Positions 43,765 to 54,564 of a DNA stretch of 64,000 bases are shown here, in pieces. How positions within the stretch are numbered: position 1 is the stretch's first letter; the number at the start of each line of letters is the position of its first letter. A program made the position numbers and the translations under genes. This DNA is from Sepiola atlantica (lineage: Eukaryota > Mollusca > Cephalopoda > Sepiida > Sepiolidae), in contig OY744546.1 in the NCBI GenBank assembly GCA_963556195.1, forward strand, positions 69,610,704 to 69,674,703, given 5' to 3'. The notes under the pieces are model-generated. The model was not told the origin of the DNA and did no database searches. It saw nothing but the letters and a program-made list of their open reading frames with translations.

Positions 43765-44280
43765 GTGAATCAATTAAAAAAGACACAAAAATATTCACCT
43801 CCGAATTTTGCATGTAATATAAAACCCCAAACACACAGCTGTCAATCTTTTTTCCAGTTTTCTTTCAGATTCGCCGCACGCTACAACGTCCCTTTAATAA
43901 GCCAAGCTCGGCTGCTGGGCTGTAACGCCTGTGCCACACGCAACAGAAATATTAACAAACGAACTTACACACAAGTTCACGCACACACTTGCACAATGAT
44001 TATACAAAGATAAGCATACACATACACACTTCCTAGTCTACTGAACTTACACACTGTCACATGCAAACTCAGACGGCGACACCTGAAACAAACATGTCTA
44101 CACAACTGCTATTTACAGACTAAACGACTCGTTCCCTTCTAATCTTCTAAGACTCTCTGAACTCTCATTTATTATCAACTCTTTATTATTTGTTTGTCTT
44201 AACAAGTTGTCAATAAAAGTAGATATATTTTTGTATGGATAGACTTTGTCAATCATTCTTTTGATAATTTTTATTTTTTT
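43765..44280. other. No recognisable feature
   Basis: Non-repetitive, with an 82-codon plus-strand frame of unknown nature; 43985-44060 is CA-rich. Confidence 0.45.
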
Positions 44281-44296
44281 ATTTTTTTTAACATAG

Positions 44297-44500
44297 TTCC
44301 CCCCAAACGAGGCAGGCCGCCACTATAGACGTAAGGGGCTACTGAGAAAAAAAAAGGGAGACGGTGGGGGGGGGGGGGGAGCCTAAATTGGGATCTGCGC
44401 AGCGAGATGTCTGTTTACATTAGTTTTAAGTAGAAAGTTTGAGTAGAAAGCTCTCCAGCATCAGGGGACCTCAACAGTGAGTTGATTGTCGAGTTGGTCT
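44297..44500 (+). repeat. Dispersed repeat J, copy 2
   Basis: Matches 37395-37640 (AGACGTAAGGGGCTACTG, TCTGCGCAGCGAGA) and carries a G-run at 44368. Confidence 0.55.
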
Positions 44501-44689
44501 AGTGAATTTACGTCGAAAGGGCACCAGAGTAGCCAATTCATCGGAGCATAATCCATTGAAGTATTTGTAAAACAAGCACAAGGATGCTACATTGCGGCGA
44601 TGGGACAGGGACTGGAGCTTGGTTGACAGTGAGGGACCTATTAGGTTGGTGATTTTCCCTCTACATAAGTTAACCCTAGATTATAGATT

Positions 44690-45011
44690 TTTTTTTTTAC
44701 TAATGAGACATAACTTATCAAGGCCCAGAGGCCACGTGAGGATAAGGGTTAAAGAGATCATCAGTAGGCCGATGATCACTACCATAAGAGGACCGGAAAA
44801 AATGTGTGGGATGGGCAGAAAATTATTCAAGAGAAATTGATTATCTAAAACGACGGCTCTATAAGTATTTGTTTACATTAGACCTGAAGACGACCATGCT
44901 GTAGTCGGCTGGAAGCAGCCTCGTGATATCTTGTTTCACAGATGAGATGTTGTAGGAAATAAACTTTGTTCATGGAAGTTTCGTTTAGTTTTTGATAAAG
45001 AGAGAGAGAAA

Positions 45012-45065
<54 letters not shown>

Positions 45066-45950
45066 GTTTTTTGCTGTGGTTGTAGCTAGATGAGTTCTTG
45101 CTGTGAATGTTTTACAGGGGGTGACGATGGATCGAAACTCAGTCGAGCACCTACCATGAACATAACGATAGAGTATTGATTTACTCCTCTCCAGGAGTTA
45201 GGCACAAGGCCAGTTTTTATCTTACTCCCACAAGTAAGATGTGACCCAAGGTCGGGTCGGGAAAGTGGGGTTTAAAAATTGCCTGGGCAGCCCCGTTGGC
45301 ATTCCCCGGTAGGGGCGCCTCAGACAGTAAGCAATAAACTTACTCCTCCCCAAAGAGGGGAGGCGAAGCCTGGGAGGGTGAACCTCTTAGAACCGCACAG
45401 GACATAACCATAGACGTCGTAAATCAAGCCCCGAAAGCCAAGACAATACCAGTCTATGGGGTGCAGTATCCATCGGAACAGATACTACACTTTGATCTTA
45501 GCCAAAATGCCAAGAAACAACATAACGATAGAGTAGAGAGAGGCTATCAACATCTCTTCTGCGTTTAAGAGGCTGTAGGAACGAGAAGAGATCATCTCCC
45601 ACTAGATTGCGGAGTCAATTTTGTACTCGGTTGAGATAGGTAAGAGTGTTCCGAGCAGTACCTCCCCAGATATGACAGCAGTACCTCCCCATCTTAGGCC
45701 GTATCTGGCTCTTGTACAGGTAGAGGATTGCGTCAGGTGTGAGGTACTTTCCGGAGCGGTAGAATGATCCAATCATTTTTCCAGCAACGTTAACAACAGA
45801 TTTGAGGTAAGTCTTCCATTTCCGGTCTGGGGTGAAAATCAGCCCGAGAAGATTAAACAAGGAGAGAACCATTCATTTCGACTGGGAAGAAGTGAGTATC
45901 CGAGCGTTGGTGGTGAAAAAAGAGAAGCTTGGTTTTAGAGACTGTGTGAT
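44690..45950 (-). pseudogene. Jockey-like LINE RT relic, copy 3, split by a U2 SINE
   Basis: The minus-strand frame from 45872 reads NLLGLIFTPDRKWKTYLKSV, MIGSFYRSGKYLTPDAILYL, YKSQIRPK and HIWGGTARNTLTYLNRVQN. Downstream, after the SINE (45176-45520), the same protein resumes with the YVHGRCSTEF region, a (CT)n run (45001-45058 as GA on plus) and the SFFPTAS-like end. The 3' UTR (44700-44760, TATCAAGGCCCAGAGGCCAC) is also seen at 54345 and 58530. L-G-(L)-x-F-T-P-D and (T)-P-E/D-x-I-L-Y-L-Y-K-S-x-I-R-P are Jockey-group signatures. It starts after the catalytic box. Confidence 0.85.
45161..45535 (-). mobile_element. U2-headed SINE (family A), copy 7, with 15-bp target-site duplication
   Basis: The element is 45176-45520. 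Perfect direct repeats CATAACGATAGAGTA lie at 45161-45175 and 45521-45535. It is inserted in the minus-strand Jockey-like relic: joining the flanks at one repeat restores the reading YRYV seen in the copy at 43370. Short subtype. The U2-like head ends in GGCTAAGATCAAAGTGTAGT on the minus strand. Confidence 0.93.
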
Positions 45951-45959
45951 AAAAATAAG

Positions 45960-47160
45960 CTGCCAAGTATTTCCAGGAAAAAAAATGGTAAGTGCCTGAA
46001 TATAATTCCTAAAACATAGTCATAATGTAAAGAAAGTAAAAGAATGAAATAATTATGTACAGAGCTATTTGTAGTTTTCTGTTTGAAGAAAACAGTATCA
46101 TTAGCATTACATACTTTGTTTTAATGGAAATCGCTCCAGACAAGGCATGAAGCCACTTCATGTAAGGAACTAAAAAAATACTACTTAACCGTAAAAAACT
46201 AGTGTTAGATGGATAGATTCCAACTCAGAAAACAGCAATTTGTCAGAAACATTACTCATGGAATGTAAGGGCTACAGGACAAAATAAGGGAAATTCGATG
46301 GCTTTCGTTTAATCTATTTTCGTGAGTAAGGGAAAATACCTCCACTCTAACAGTTTTCTTATGCAGAAGAAGTATTTTCAGGAAAAACTTCAGTTAAATA
46401 AAATGTGTTCGTGCCAATAATATAGTGGATAGAAAAATCGGGGAAAAAAGGTTAGTCTGAATCAAGTATCGAGATGTCAGATGGATTGCTCTTTGGGTCT
46501 GAAATTGAAAGTCTGGCAAGATGACTTTATATGTTAGATTAATTGAATGAAGAGCGAATACGATTGAAAGCAGGTGCACTTGATTAAACTGTTAACGTCT
46601 TTATTTTGATTATTATTTTTTAAATTCTTATTTATATGTTGGGATTTGCTAACGAGATGATGCTCATTCGGTTAATTACTTTAATAGAATCTAATTCACA
46701 GCTGCAGGAGGAGGAGGAGGTCAAGAGGAAGTTCGTTTCGGGGAGGGGGAAACGAAGAACAGTGTTCTTATAAAATGAATAGAGATAATGAAGTATCCAA
46801 ATCAAATTAAGCTAACTAAAAAAAAAAAAAGAAGCAGGGCTAAAGGGCGAATTTGAGTCTAGCTGTTATGGTTTTATTTAAATATCACGATTAGTATTCA
46901 TACATTTTATTATGTATAGCATCCCACCAGAAAACGAAAAACGAAATTTATCTCATATCTTATTTCCAGTTTTAACTGTTACTGTAGAGACCGTTTTTGC
47001 CTCCCAAAACAGTGAAGAGCTCCAACAGTGTCTGATACCTACTTTTCAGAACATCAGCTGAAGAATGAATACATTTGGTCTTCCTCAGCCCAACAAGCAG
47101 GATTTACAGTGCCTCCCTGAAAGCATAGGGGTATCGATGGCTGATCGAATTATTGTATAG
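45960..47160. other. Mostly unassigned sequence
   Basis: Contains a short copy of the 7.8/8.2-kb repeat at 46117-46180. The rest is non-repetitive, with a 61-codon frame and no motif. Confidence 0.45.
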
Positions 47161-47166
47161 TGCTAT

Positions 47167-47168
<2 letters not shown>

Positions 47169-47247
<79 letters not shown>
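47169..47247. repeat. (TA)n microsatellite
   Basis: About 78 bp of alternating TA, left of the family D repeats. Confidence 0.97.
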
Positions 47248-47249
<2 letters not shown>

Positions 47250-47357
47250 TTTTAGATATTGTTCGTTCTTTTTTTTATAAGCATTGAATGAAAAGTAATA
47301 AAATGACGATAGAAGCCCTTTTTACAATGCGTGACAAATTTATTTCTTTTTTCTTTT

Positions 47358-47396
47358 TTTCCAATTAATTTCGGGGGAATCCCCATCATCAGAGAT
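47358..47396 (-). ncRNA. Hammerhead-like motif, family D copy 1
   Basis: Minus strand: TCT, CTGATGA, GGGG...CCCC (stem II), GAA, ATTAAT (self-complementary stem III), T, GGA (pairs with TCT). Core intact; stems I and III are short. Confidence 0.45.
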
Positions 47397-47654
47397 ATAT
47401 TCTTCTTTTTTTTATAAGATAAACAAACTTTTACAGGTATTTTATAGGTAAGACGTCCTGGGTTGGTGTGACGTTATCCGCTAAGTTGTAATAGGCGGTT
47501 TTGAGAAGAACGGAAATGACAGAGCATACCGGGAGGTTAATTCTTTTAGATATTGTTCGTTCTTGTTTTTTTTTATAAGCATTGAATGAAAAGTAATAAA
47601 ATGACGATAGAAGCTCTTTTTACAATGCGTGACAAATTTATTTTTTCTTTTTTT

Positions 47655-47692
47655 CCAATTAATTTCGGAGGAAACCTCTATCATCAGAGATA
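47655..47692 (-). ncRNA. Hammerhead-like motif, family D copy 2
   Basis: As copy 1, but stem II is GAGG/CCTC and the outermost pair is A-C mismatched. Confidence 0.4.
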
Positions 47693-48051
47693 TATTCTTT
47701 TTTTTATAAAATAAACAAACTTTTACTTTTGTCTATAGGTAAGACGTCCTGGGTTGGTGTGACGTTATCCGCTAAGTTTTAATAATTGGGGGAAAATAAA
47801 GAAAAAACAAATAAATTTGTCACGCATTGTAAAATGGGCTTCTATCGTCATTTTATTACTTTTCATTCAATGCTTATAAAAAAAGAACGAACAATATCTA
47901 AAAGAATTAACCTCCCGGCATGCTCTGTCATTTCTGTTCTTCTCAAAACCGCCTATTACAACTTAGCGGATAACGTCACACCAACCCAGGGCGTCTTACC
48001 TATAAACAAAAGTAAAAGTTTGTTTATCTTATAAAAAAAAAAAGAAGAATA

Positions 48052-48092
48052 TATCTCTGATGATGGAGGTTTCCTCCGAAATTAATCGGAAA
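48052..48092 (+). ncRNA. Hammerhead-like motif, family D copy 3
   Basis: CTGATGA, GGAGG-TTT-CCTCC (perfect stem II), GAA, ATTAAT, C (UC cleavage site), GGA. Stem II differs from copy 1 by paired changes. Confidence 0.45.
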
Positions 48093-48589
48093 AATAGAAA
48101 AACAAATAAATTTGTCACGCATTGTAAAAAGGGCTTCTATCGTCATTTTATTACTTTTCATTCAATGCTTATAAAAAAAAGAACATGATTGAGTAATTAA
48201 AAAAAATCGCAGCAAAGTACGTTATTATAATGCCAATAACATAGTACAACAATAACAAATGAAAATTGATGAGTCAGAAGCAAAGTTTGATTTGCCGGCT
48301 TGTGTTGACAAAATAGTACCACGCCTCCATCACGAGGAAGTTCTGTTCTCAATCATGCGGCGAAGTCCTTCGGACAAAGTAGGCAATTCGTTTTTTGTTT
48401 GTTCTTTATGTAAAAACGGCAACGTAAATGAACTTTATAAAGGAGAGTAAACAAATCAAGATGGAAGATAAAGATTAGTTTTTTAAATTTATATTTAAAA
48501 GAAATAAAATTTATGTATTACTTTTTACACACCACAAAATCCATACACGGACCTTTCTTAGCAACATTACACATGCTCAGAGAATTAAT

Positions 48590-48960
48590 TTTGGTCGAGA
48601 TCAAAGTGTAGTATCTGTTCCGATGGATACTGCACCCTATAAACTGGTATTGTCTTGGTCTTCGGGGCTTCATTTACGCCTGTCTATGGGTCTGTCCTGT
48701 GCAGTTCTAGGAGGTCCAACCTCCTAGGCTTTGCCTCCCCTCTTTGGGGAGGAGTAAGTTTATTGCTTACTGCCTGAGGCGCCCCTACCGGGGAATGCCG
48801 ACGGAGCTGCTCAGGCAATTTTTAATGGCCAGAGTGCTCACCTTCTCGAGCGCTGGCTTTTCAAGCTCCACTTTCTGACCCGACCTTGGGTCACATCTTA
48901 CCTTGTGGGAGTAAGATAAAAATGGCCTTGTGCCTAACCTCCTGAAGAGGAGGTAAATAA
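48590..48960 (+). mobile_element. U2-headed SINE (family A), copy 8
   Basis: Long subtype with a U2-like head (GAGATCAAAGTGTAGTATCT). It forms one end of the inverted duplication with 27150-28105 and shares with copy 5 the changes GGTCAGAAAGTGG and CCTCCTGAAGAGGAGG, so the insertion predates the duplication. Confidence 0.88.
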
Positions 48961-49585
48961 TTTCTCTACGCACGCGTTGTTAATCTTGATAAAATAAAAT
49001 AGTAAACATTATCATCTTGCACTCCCTAAGGGTGTCTATTTACTTCCTTCATGTCTGTATACTTCAACTTTATAAAAGTGAGTCCAAGAAAATCGGCCAA
49101 TAATTTCCGAACAACCAAATAATATATTAATTACAAGAATCGTAAAGAATCTCCAAGCAAAAATAACTCAACAATGAATGTTCTCATTTCATTTTTTTTT
49201 ATTGCGTGTACACTGTAAAAAGTGGAAGATAAAGACGTACCTAAAGGCCGCCTCACGTACAAAAGAAATCTTCCATTCCATTGAGGTTTTAATATTGCAC
49301 TCATTAACTGCATGCTGGGATTCTTTTAGAAACCGGCTCTTCCGTTGGTAGGCGGACGCTGAGGCCGACGGACATTTTAGATAACCATTTTCTTTCAAGA
49401 TAGGCATTTTTTGTTGGCATACGAATAAAATAAACAAAAATAAAATCTAAACTAAATTTAAAATACCAGATTAAACGGCCCATTTGGTATAAGTGTTCGC
49501 TAATGGAGAGCGGGGTTCAATCCTCGGTGAAGTCATACCAAAAAGTAAAAATATGCAAAGTTTTTAGATATAGAGCATATATCCT
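48594..49585 (-). repeat. Right copy of the ~950-bp inverted segmental duplication
   Basis: Reverse complement of 27150-28105 with few differences, about 21 kb away. Confidence 0.85.
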
Positions 49586-50035
49586 CCACTCTATAATACA
49601 TACCAAAATGTATTTATTTGTGTATAAATAAATATAAATCCGTCCCGTCACACAATAATTAGTGAGTAAAAAACATGCCTTTATGTAGGCCCACTTCCTC
49701 GGACAAACCCATTTCGTTGGTAGGCGAACACTGAGGCCGACGGACATTTTAGATAGCAATTTTCTTTCAAGAGAGGCATTTTTTGTTAGCATACGAATAA
49801 AATAAGCAAGAATAAAATCTAAATCAAGTTTAAAATACGAGATTAAATGACCCATTTAGCATAACGTTTGCTAATGGAGAGCGGAGTTCAATCCTCGGTC
49901 GAGTCATACCAAAGAGCAAAAAAATATCCCCTATTCTATAATAAATACCAATATGTATTTATTTGTATATAAATAAATATAAATCCGCCCCATAACACAA
50001 TAGTTAGTGAGTAAAAAACGTGCTTTTTAGGCCCC
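49348..50035 (+). repeat. Two tandem ~372-bp units with tRNA-like heads
   Basis: Units begin at about 49348 and 49720 (GTAGGCG.AC.CTGAGGCCGA). Each includes a plus-strand tRNA-like stretch (CCATTTGGTATAAGTGTTCG, GGTTCAATCCTCG) and an AT-rich part with TATTTGT.TATAAATAAATAT and a TTAGTGAGTAAAAAACRTGC string. The 27.3-kb duplicate has one unit only. Confidence 0.7.
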
Positions 50036-50229
50036 AGACGAAACCATTTCGAGTAGTGAGGGGAAGCGAGAAAACAAATAGCAAATCAGAACCTCTCACC
50101 ACTTGAAATGTAATTCGGAAATAAATCTTCCGTTCTAAATAAAAAATCAACGTTTTTTCTTTAGGTCATCAGAAGTGACAATAATAATATATATACGAAA
50201 AATTAAATTGCTATTATAGGATAGGGCTA

Positions 50230-51425
50230 TTAGTGAGTTATGTATTTTTGTTGTTAGTCCATTTGGCTAGTAGAAATTTTCTTCTGTTTGGTCATTGTTT
50301 GAAGACCTCAGTTTTGATGTTCATGCAGATTATGGAAACGTTATTGATTGCTTGTAGGATCCTGAATTTTTCAGCGGCGCATAGTAAGCAATTTCTGGAG
50401 ATAGGGCTATACGGCTTTTTTTTTATTATTGATGATCCAATATTTAATTTCATAGAGGGTACTGGACTCCTTGAATACCCATATAGTGGTTGCTAGGGAG
50501 GTGTTTTTTCTTTTCCCCGGATACTTGAAAGTCTTATTATGAGCGTAGAGGCTCTATTTGAAAATTCCTTGTGTCATTTCGATGTAAAATTCTTCTTTCT
50601 TGGAGTTTACACCGAATATGACTTTCGTTTCATAGATCTGTGTGGTTTTTAATGTGTTTATTTATTTTTCTAATTGTATACTTACTAGTTAAATAAATTT
50701 CGTTTTTGGTTGGATGTATGAGTCTACATGTGGGTCTACTTCTAAACTGTGGTTTGTGGTCTTTTAAGGTAAGGAATGCCTCTTTTGGGGCCAATTGGTT
50801 GGCTCTGTATTCAATTTTAAGTCTGGCTGCTAAGTTCATTTCTTCTTACTTGATAAAATGATAAAACGTTAAGCTGATGTTTTCAACAAAGCCGTTTAAA
50901 TTTAATTCAACTTTTAAACTCTAAATAAAAAGCTTGCAGATTGGTCACGTCTGGTCACTTTTGAAGAACGCAGATTAATTGTCTCTTTATTTATTTTGTA
51001 TTTCATTGTACGTATGATCTGATGCTAATTGATCTTTTTTCGTTATATTGTTTATTGCTACTTGTTTATATTTGTCTTTTTTTATCTTTATAAATGTTTC
51101 TGGTCTTATCTGTGAATGTCAATGTGTGATTATTAGATTTAAGTTTTTTTTTAGTCAGAGGTTTCTTTGAAAGTCGTGTGAAACAGATCATGGGGATTAT
51201 ATCAAGCAAGTCTTTTTCAAAAGCGTCCATTTTGTTGACTTTATCGGGGCACTTACTACACTTAAGATCATATGAGTTTGTGGTGTTCGTTGCGGTAAGA
51301 AATTTCCATCTCATGCGTTGCACGACGTCTTCCATCTTATTCATAAGGGATTTCAAGTAGAAAATGTTGTTGGGTGTCGGAACGTCGTTGGTGGAATATT
51401 TGAGCTCTTGTTTATCCATTCTTCC
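50230..51425 (-). pseudogene. Penelope-like reverse transcriptase relic
   Basis: The minus-strand frame 51419-51066 reads LKSLMNKMEDVVQRMRWKFL, DLLDIIPMICF, then FTDKTRNIYK. The frame 50839-50630 reads APKEAFLTLKDHKPQFRSRP then TCRLIHPTKNEIYLTSKYTI. Farther on, a broken frame keeps CLLCAAEK and NRRKFLL. A (V/A)-x-D-K-T-x-N-x-Y block, K-(E/P)-A-F-(I/L)-T-(L)-K-D-H-K-P-x-F, C-R-L-I-N/H-P-(S/T)-K and a late C-x-L-C-x-x-E-K are the ordered signature of one group of Penelope-like RT proteins. The catalytic palm is not readable. Stops and frameshifts show it is dead. Long-terminal-repeat-like inverted sequences lie just upstream of its start (51600-52080). Confidence 0.7.
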
Positions 51426-51599
51426 GGCGAGGCTGCCTAATCGTTGATATAGTTAAATATTTATTTCCTAGAGTGCTCAACCGTGTCACCGTCCTATGTA
51501 AGGATATAAGCAGTATAAGCCATATCAAAATCGCTTACAACGAGGGATGTATAGTGCGTCAGGCTATGTTAACAATAAATTAATAAAGTGCTCGATCGA

Positions 51600-52081
51600 T
51601 TTTTTTATAAGCATCCGTTTGAAATTTAGTAAAAAAGAAGTGTGGTAAATTAAATACCATCAAAGCTTGTTATAGATGCAATATGTATTTTATAAAAAAG
51701 AAAAGACAAAATCGAAAACGAAAAAGTATGAACCTTTAAAACTATAACCTTCCACGTGCTTGCGTGATTTCATACGAGAGAGAAAAAAACAACATCTCAT
51801 TCGCCGGCTCACACCAACAGAAGCTGGCTTTCCAATTACATCGGAATTTTCAACTACACTGATGAGGCTAATTTTATTAGCGAAATATCTGTATAACTAT
51901 AAACTACATACATAATGTTAGTTTATAAAAAAAGGAAAAAAAAATCGTTTTCGATTTTGTCTTTTCTTTTTTATAAAATACATATTGCATCTATAACAAG
52001 CTTTGATGGTATTTAATTTACCACATTTTTTTTTACTAAATTTCAAACGGATGCTTATAAATAAAAAGTATGAACCTTTAA

Positions 52082-52085
<4 letters not shown>
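51600..52085. mobile_element. Inverted terminal-repeat pair of the Penelope-like element
   Basis: 51605-51745 and 51920-52080 are inverted copies (ATCCGTTTGAAATTTAGTAA, CCATCAAAGCTTGTTATAGA). The ~170-bp loop contains TCACACCAACAGAAGCTGGC and the hammerhead-like segment. It is positioned at the 5' side of the RT relic. Confidence 0.7.
51851..51895 (+). ncRNA. Hammerhead-like motif, family C
   Basis: TACA (stem I), CTGATGA, GCTAA-TTTTA-TTAGC (perfect five-pair stem II with one extra G), GAA, ATAT (two-pair stem III), C (AUC cleavage site), TGTA pairing with TACA. The core is perfect and the minimal stem III matches what is reported for Penelope-like elements. Confidence 0.55.
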
Positions 52086-52086
<1 letters not shown>

Positions 52087-52125
<39 letters not shown>

Positions 52126-52145
52126 GTGTATGTGTGTGTGTGCGC
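52087..52145. repeat. (TA)n-(TG)n microsatellite
   Basis: TA tract followed by GTGTATGTGTGTGTG. Confidence 0.95.
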
Positions 52146-52299
52146 ATGTGTATGTCTATATAATTGCTGTTTTTCATGTTTTGGAAGGAGAGTCGGTTTT
52201 TTAAGACACCCAATCATATTTACACTAACTGCAATCATATAATCTCAGGCAACGCCGGATCGGATCAGCTAGCATATCCATCTTCATTTATATAAAGCT

Positions 52300-52600
52300 A
52301 GGTATGTATATATGTTTATATATTTGTAAGTCCGTGATAATTCTTAAAGTATTTAACTAATCATTATGATTTATAAACACAGATTCTAGGCGTAAGGATG
52401 AGGAATGAAGGCTATATTTAATTTTATTTTGTTTAATGCAAAAGAGATAGATAGAAGGTAGGAGCCCTTCGTGAAAATTCAGAAAGCTCCGATATATTCG
52501 TGACATTTTAACAATTGATATTGGACATCAATTAATTAATTAATATTCTCCGAATTTCAGTTTCTCTCTGGAGTCTCTTAAAAGTGTTTCACCACTTTAT
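52300..52600 (+). repeat. Dispersed repeat H, copy 4
   Basis: AACTAATCATTATGATTTAT, GTGAAAATTCAGAAAGCTCC, ACATCAATTAATTAATTAAT and TTTCAGTTTCTCT align with 20036-20270. Confidence 0.5.
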
Positions 52601-52679
52601 TTAGGGAAGGGGTATTCCAGATTATGGGATCCATGGTAGTTTCAATTCCCTTGGGTTCGTGTAATGTTCTTTCTATATA

Positions 52680-52910
52680 TTTTTATTCTATTTTTATTTT
52701 AACTTACCTGTGGTCTGTCAGGATCACTCAGTTATTAGGACTGGCTTCCGCGCTCGAGGATTTTCCTTAATATTTCTGCTGTTTTCATCAATGTCGTTCA
52801 TTGTGTGATGTTAGTCGCCCGATTGATTCCAATTTCTCCTAGTCTTTTTTCAAGGGTTTTCGGATTAAGTTGTAATCTGCAGTGAAGCAGTACCGCAGCA
52901 ATGTGTTCCG
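52680..52910 (-). pseudogene. LINE C-terminal relic (first copy)
   Basis: The minus-strand frame reads KTLEKRLGEIGIN then MKTAEILRKILERGSQS. It is the end of the same protein as the relic at 53405, so two partial copies lie head to tail. The U2 SINE at 52933 sits between them. Confidence 0.5.
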
Positions 52911-52932
52911 CGTACGGTAAGCCTTTGTGAAG

Positions 52933-53290
52933 AAAGTGTAGTATATGTTCCGATAGATACTGCACCCTATAGACCGGTGTCGTCTTGTCCTTCGGGGCTT
53001 GATTCTGCCGGTCTGTGGGTTTGTCCTGTGCAGTTCTAGGAGGTCCATCCTCCCAGGCTTTGCCTCCCCTCTTTGGGGAGGAGTAAGTTTATTTCTTACT
53101 GCCTGAGACGCCTCTACCGGGGAATGCCGACGGGGATGCACAGGCAATTTTTAATGGCCAGAGTGCTCAGCTTCTCGAGCGTTGGCTTTTCAAGTCCCAC
53201 TTTCCCGACCCGATCTTGGGTCACATCTTACCTTGTGGGGTAAGATAAAACTTGCCTTGTGCCTAACCTACTGGAGAGGAGGTAAATAAA
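52933..53290 (+). mobile_element. U2-headed SINE (family A), copy 9
   Basis: Long subtype. The head is slightly shortened (AAAGTGTAGTATATGTTCCG) and the tail CCTTGTGCCTAACCTACTGG is followed by AGAGGAGGTAAATAAA. Inserted in or beside LINE relics. Confidence 0.87.
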
Positions 53291-53404
53291 CATATCTACG
53301 CCTGTAGGTGTAAGCCCCTTAGATTAGTATAAAGTTCTTCCTATAATGCCTTTGTTGGGTTATTTAAGCTTACGTGTGATTGGTCGGTGTTAACTGATTT
53401 TATA

Positions 53405-54330
53405 GATTAGTTTCTCCACTCGAGGATTTTCCCTGAATACTTCAGCTGTTTTCTTAGTGCTCTTACAACTATTTATATTACAGAAAGTTTCTTTAACGTT
53501 CAATATTCCTTTCAGTTCTTTGCCACGTTCCATGTATTTTCTTTGTTTTCCTGCCTCCGTGATCTTCACCCCGTAAATGCTGGGACGACGAAATCTACGA
53601 TTTGAACTGTTTTTCCTTCCTGTTGACTCTTATCATAGCTGGTCTCATAGCTTGGATGAGGTTGTCCGTTTCTACCTCTATGTCCCAGAAGCGTTTTTGC
53701 TTTTAATTTTCCACTAGAATATCTGGTTTGTGTCTGTACTATTTGAAGTTGTTTGCATAGTTCCCAGTGGATTGTCTTTCACACACATACGTGTCTGTCT
53801 TTTGTATTTTTAGGTTAGTTTGCTGCATTTGCTTGTGATGTGATTTACATTTCCGTCTCTTTGTCCACAGTGTCTACATTAACTGTTTTCCTGGGTTTTG
53901 TTTATTTAGGCTTTGATATCATTCGTTCCGATCGCGTTATTTTGTGTGACTGTCAGTAGTGAGTACATTTCTCTGTTCAAATGTCCTTTTCGTAGCCATG
54001 CCCATGTGCTTTCGTGCGTCTTTTCTTTGACCAGTCTTATAAATCACCCGTGTAGTTTGGCTTCTCTTCTCATTTGGTGTCCTTGGTTTTTTTATTTTCT
54101 ATTTCGCTGCTCCCTGTAGTGTGAATTTTGGTAGTGCCTCTTGCAGTGATATTCAGCCTTTCTGTAATTTGGGTTATGTTTTTTGTTCTAGAACCTTTTT
54201 GTATTATTTACACGATATTCTATGCATACCAGTCATTTTCTTCTTTTCTACTTTTTATATGGAGTCGATCAGTGTCATCATTTGGGTTTAGTGAATTGTG
54301 CATGTCCAAGAGGTGTACCGCTGTCATTTT
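53405..54330 (-). pseudogene. LINE ORF2 3' relic with CCHC-type motif
   Basis: The minus strand keeps, in order: a segment WAWLRKGHLNREMYSLLTVT, then C-R-H-C-G-Q-R-D-G-N-V-N-H-I-T-S-K-C (a C-x2-C-x8-H-x4-C pattern), RHKPDILVE, FWDIEVETDNLIQAMRPAMI, KEKQ.VQIVDFVVP and a weak E-K-I-x-K-Y-x-x-L region. This is the known C-terminal layout of a LINE group with K-P-D-I-(L/V), (V/I)-D-(I/V)-A-(V/I)-P and E-K-x-x-K-Y-x-D-L. Many frameshifts; no RT palm is readable. The clade was not assigned. Confidence 0.65.
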
Positions 54331-54339
54331 ATTTTGACT

Positions 54340-54560
54340 AAAAGGAATCACCACTTATCAAGACAAGATGCCACTGGAGGATAAGGGATAATGAGATGGA
54401 ATGATTTTCAGAATCAAGTCCAAATATTTGTGGAGATGGTTCTAGATAGGAATCTGTTGACATTAGTCTTGAAAACAACCAAGCTGTAAACTGCGAAGAA
54501 ACAGTCCCGCGGCAATGTGTTTCACAGAAATTTCGCTTGACGCTAATTCTAACATTCATA
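54340..54560 (-). repeat. Jockey-like LINE 3' UTR fragment
   Basis: TTATCAAGACAAGATGCCAC, GGATAAGGG, TGTTGACATTAGTCTTGAAA and ACAACCAAGCTGTA match 44700-44930 downstream of Jockey-like copy 3. Confidence 0.55.
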
Positions 54561-54564
54561 TATA

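Larger units (their letters stand above)
47248..48190. mobile_element. Family D terminal-repeat-like units (two direct, one inverted)
   Basis: Units at 47248-47530 and 47540-47785 (minus sense) and 47790-48185 (plus sense) share GATATTGTTCGTTCTT, AAGCATTGAATGAAAAGTAA, TAAAATGACGATAGAAG, CAATGCGTGACAAATTTATT and GGTAAGACGTCCTGGGTTGG. Mixed direct and inverted terminal repeats are typical of Penelope-like elements. The interior (48190-48590) carries only a 63-codon frame of unknown nature. The hammerhead-like segment lies in each unit. Confidence 0.65.

Noticed and set aside
44592..44840. 82-codon frame as a host gene exon
   Set aside because: It overlaps the 3' UTR of the Jockey-like relic and shows no domain.
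54128..54337. Plus-strand hydrophobic frames at 53.9-54.3 kb as membrane proteins
   Set aside because: Shadows of the minus-strand LINE relic, whose motifs read in order.
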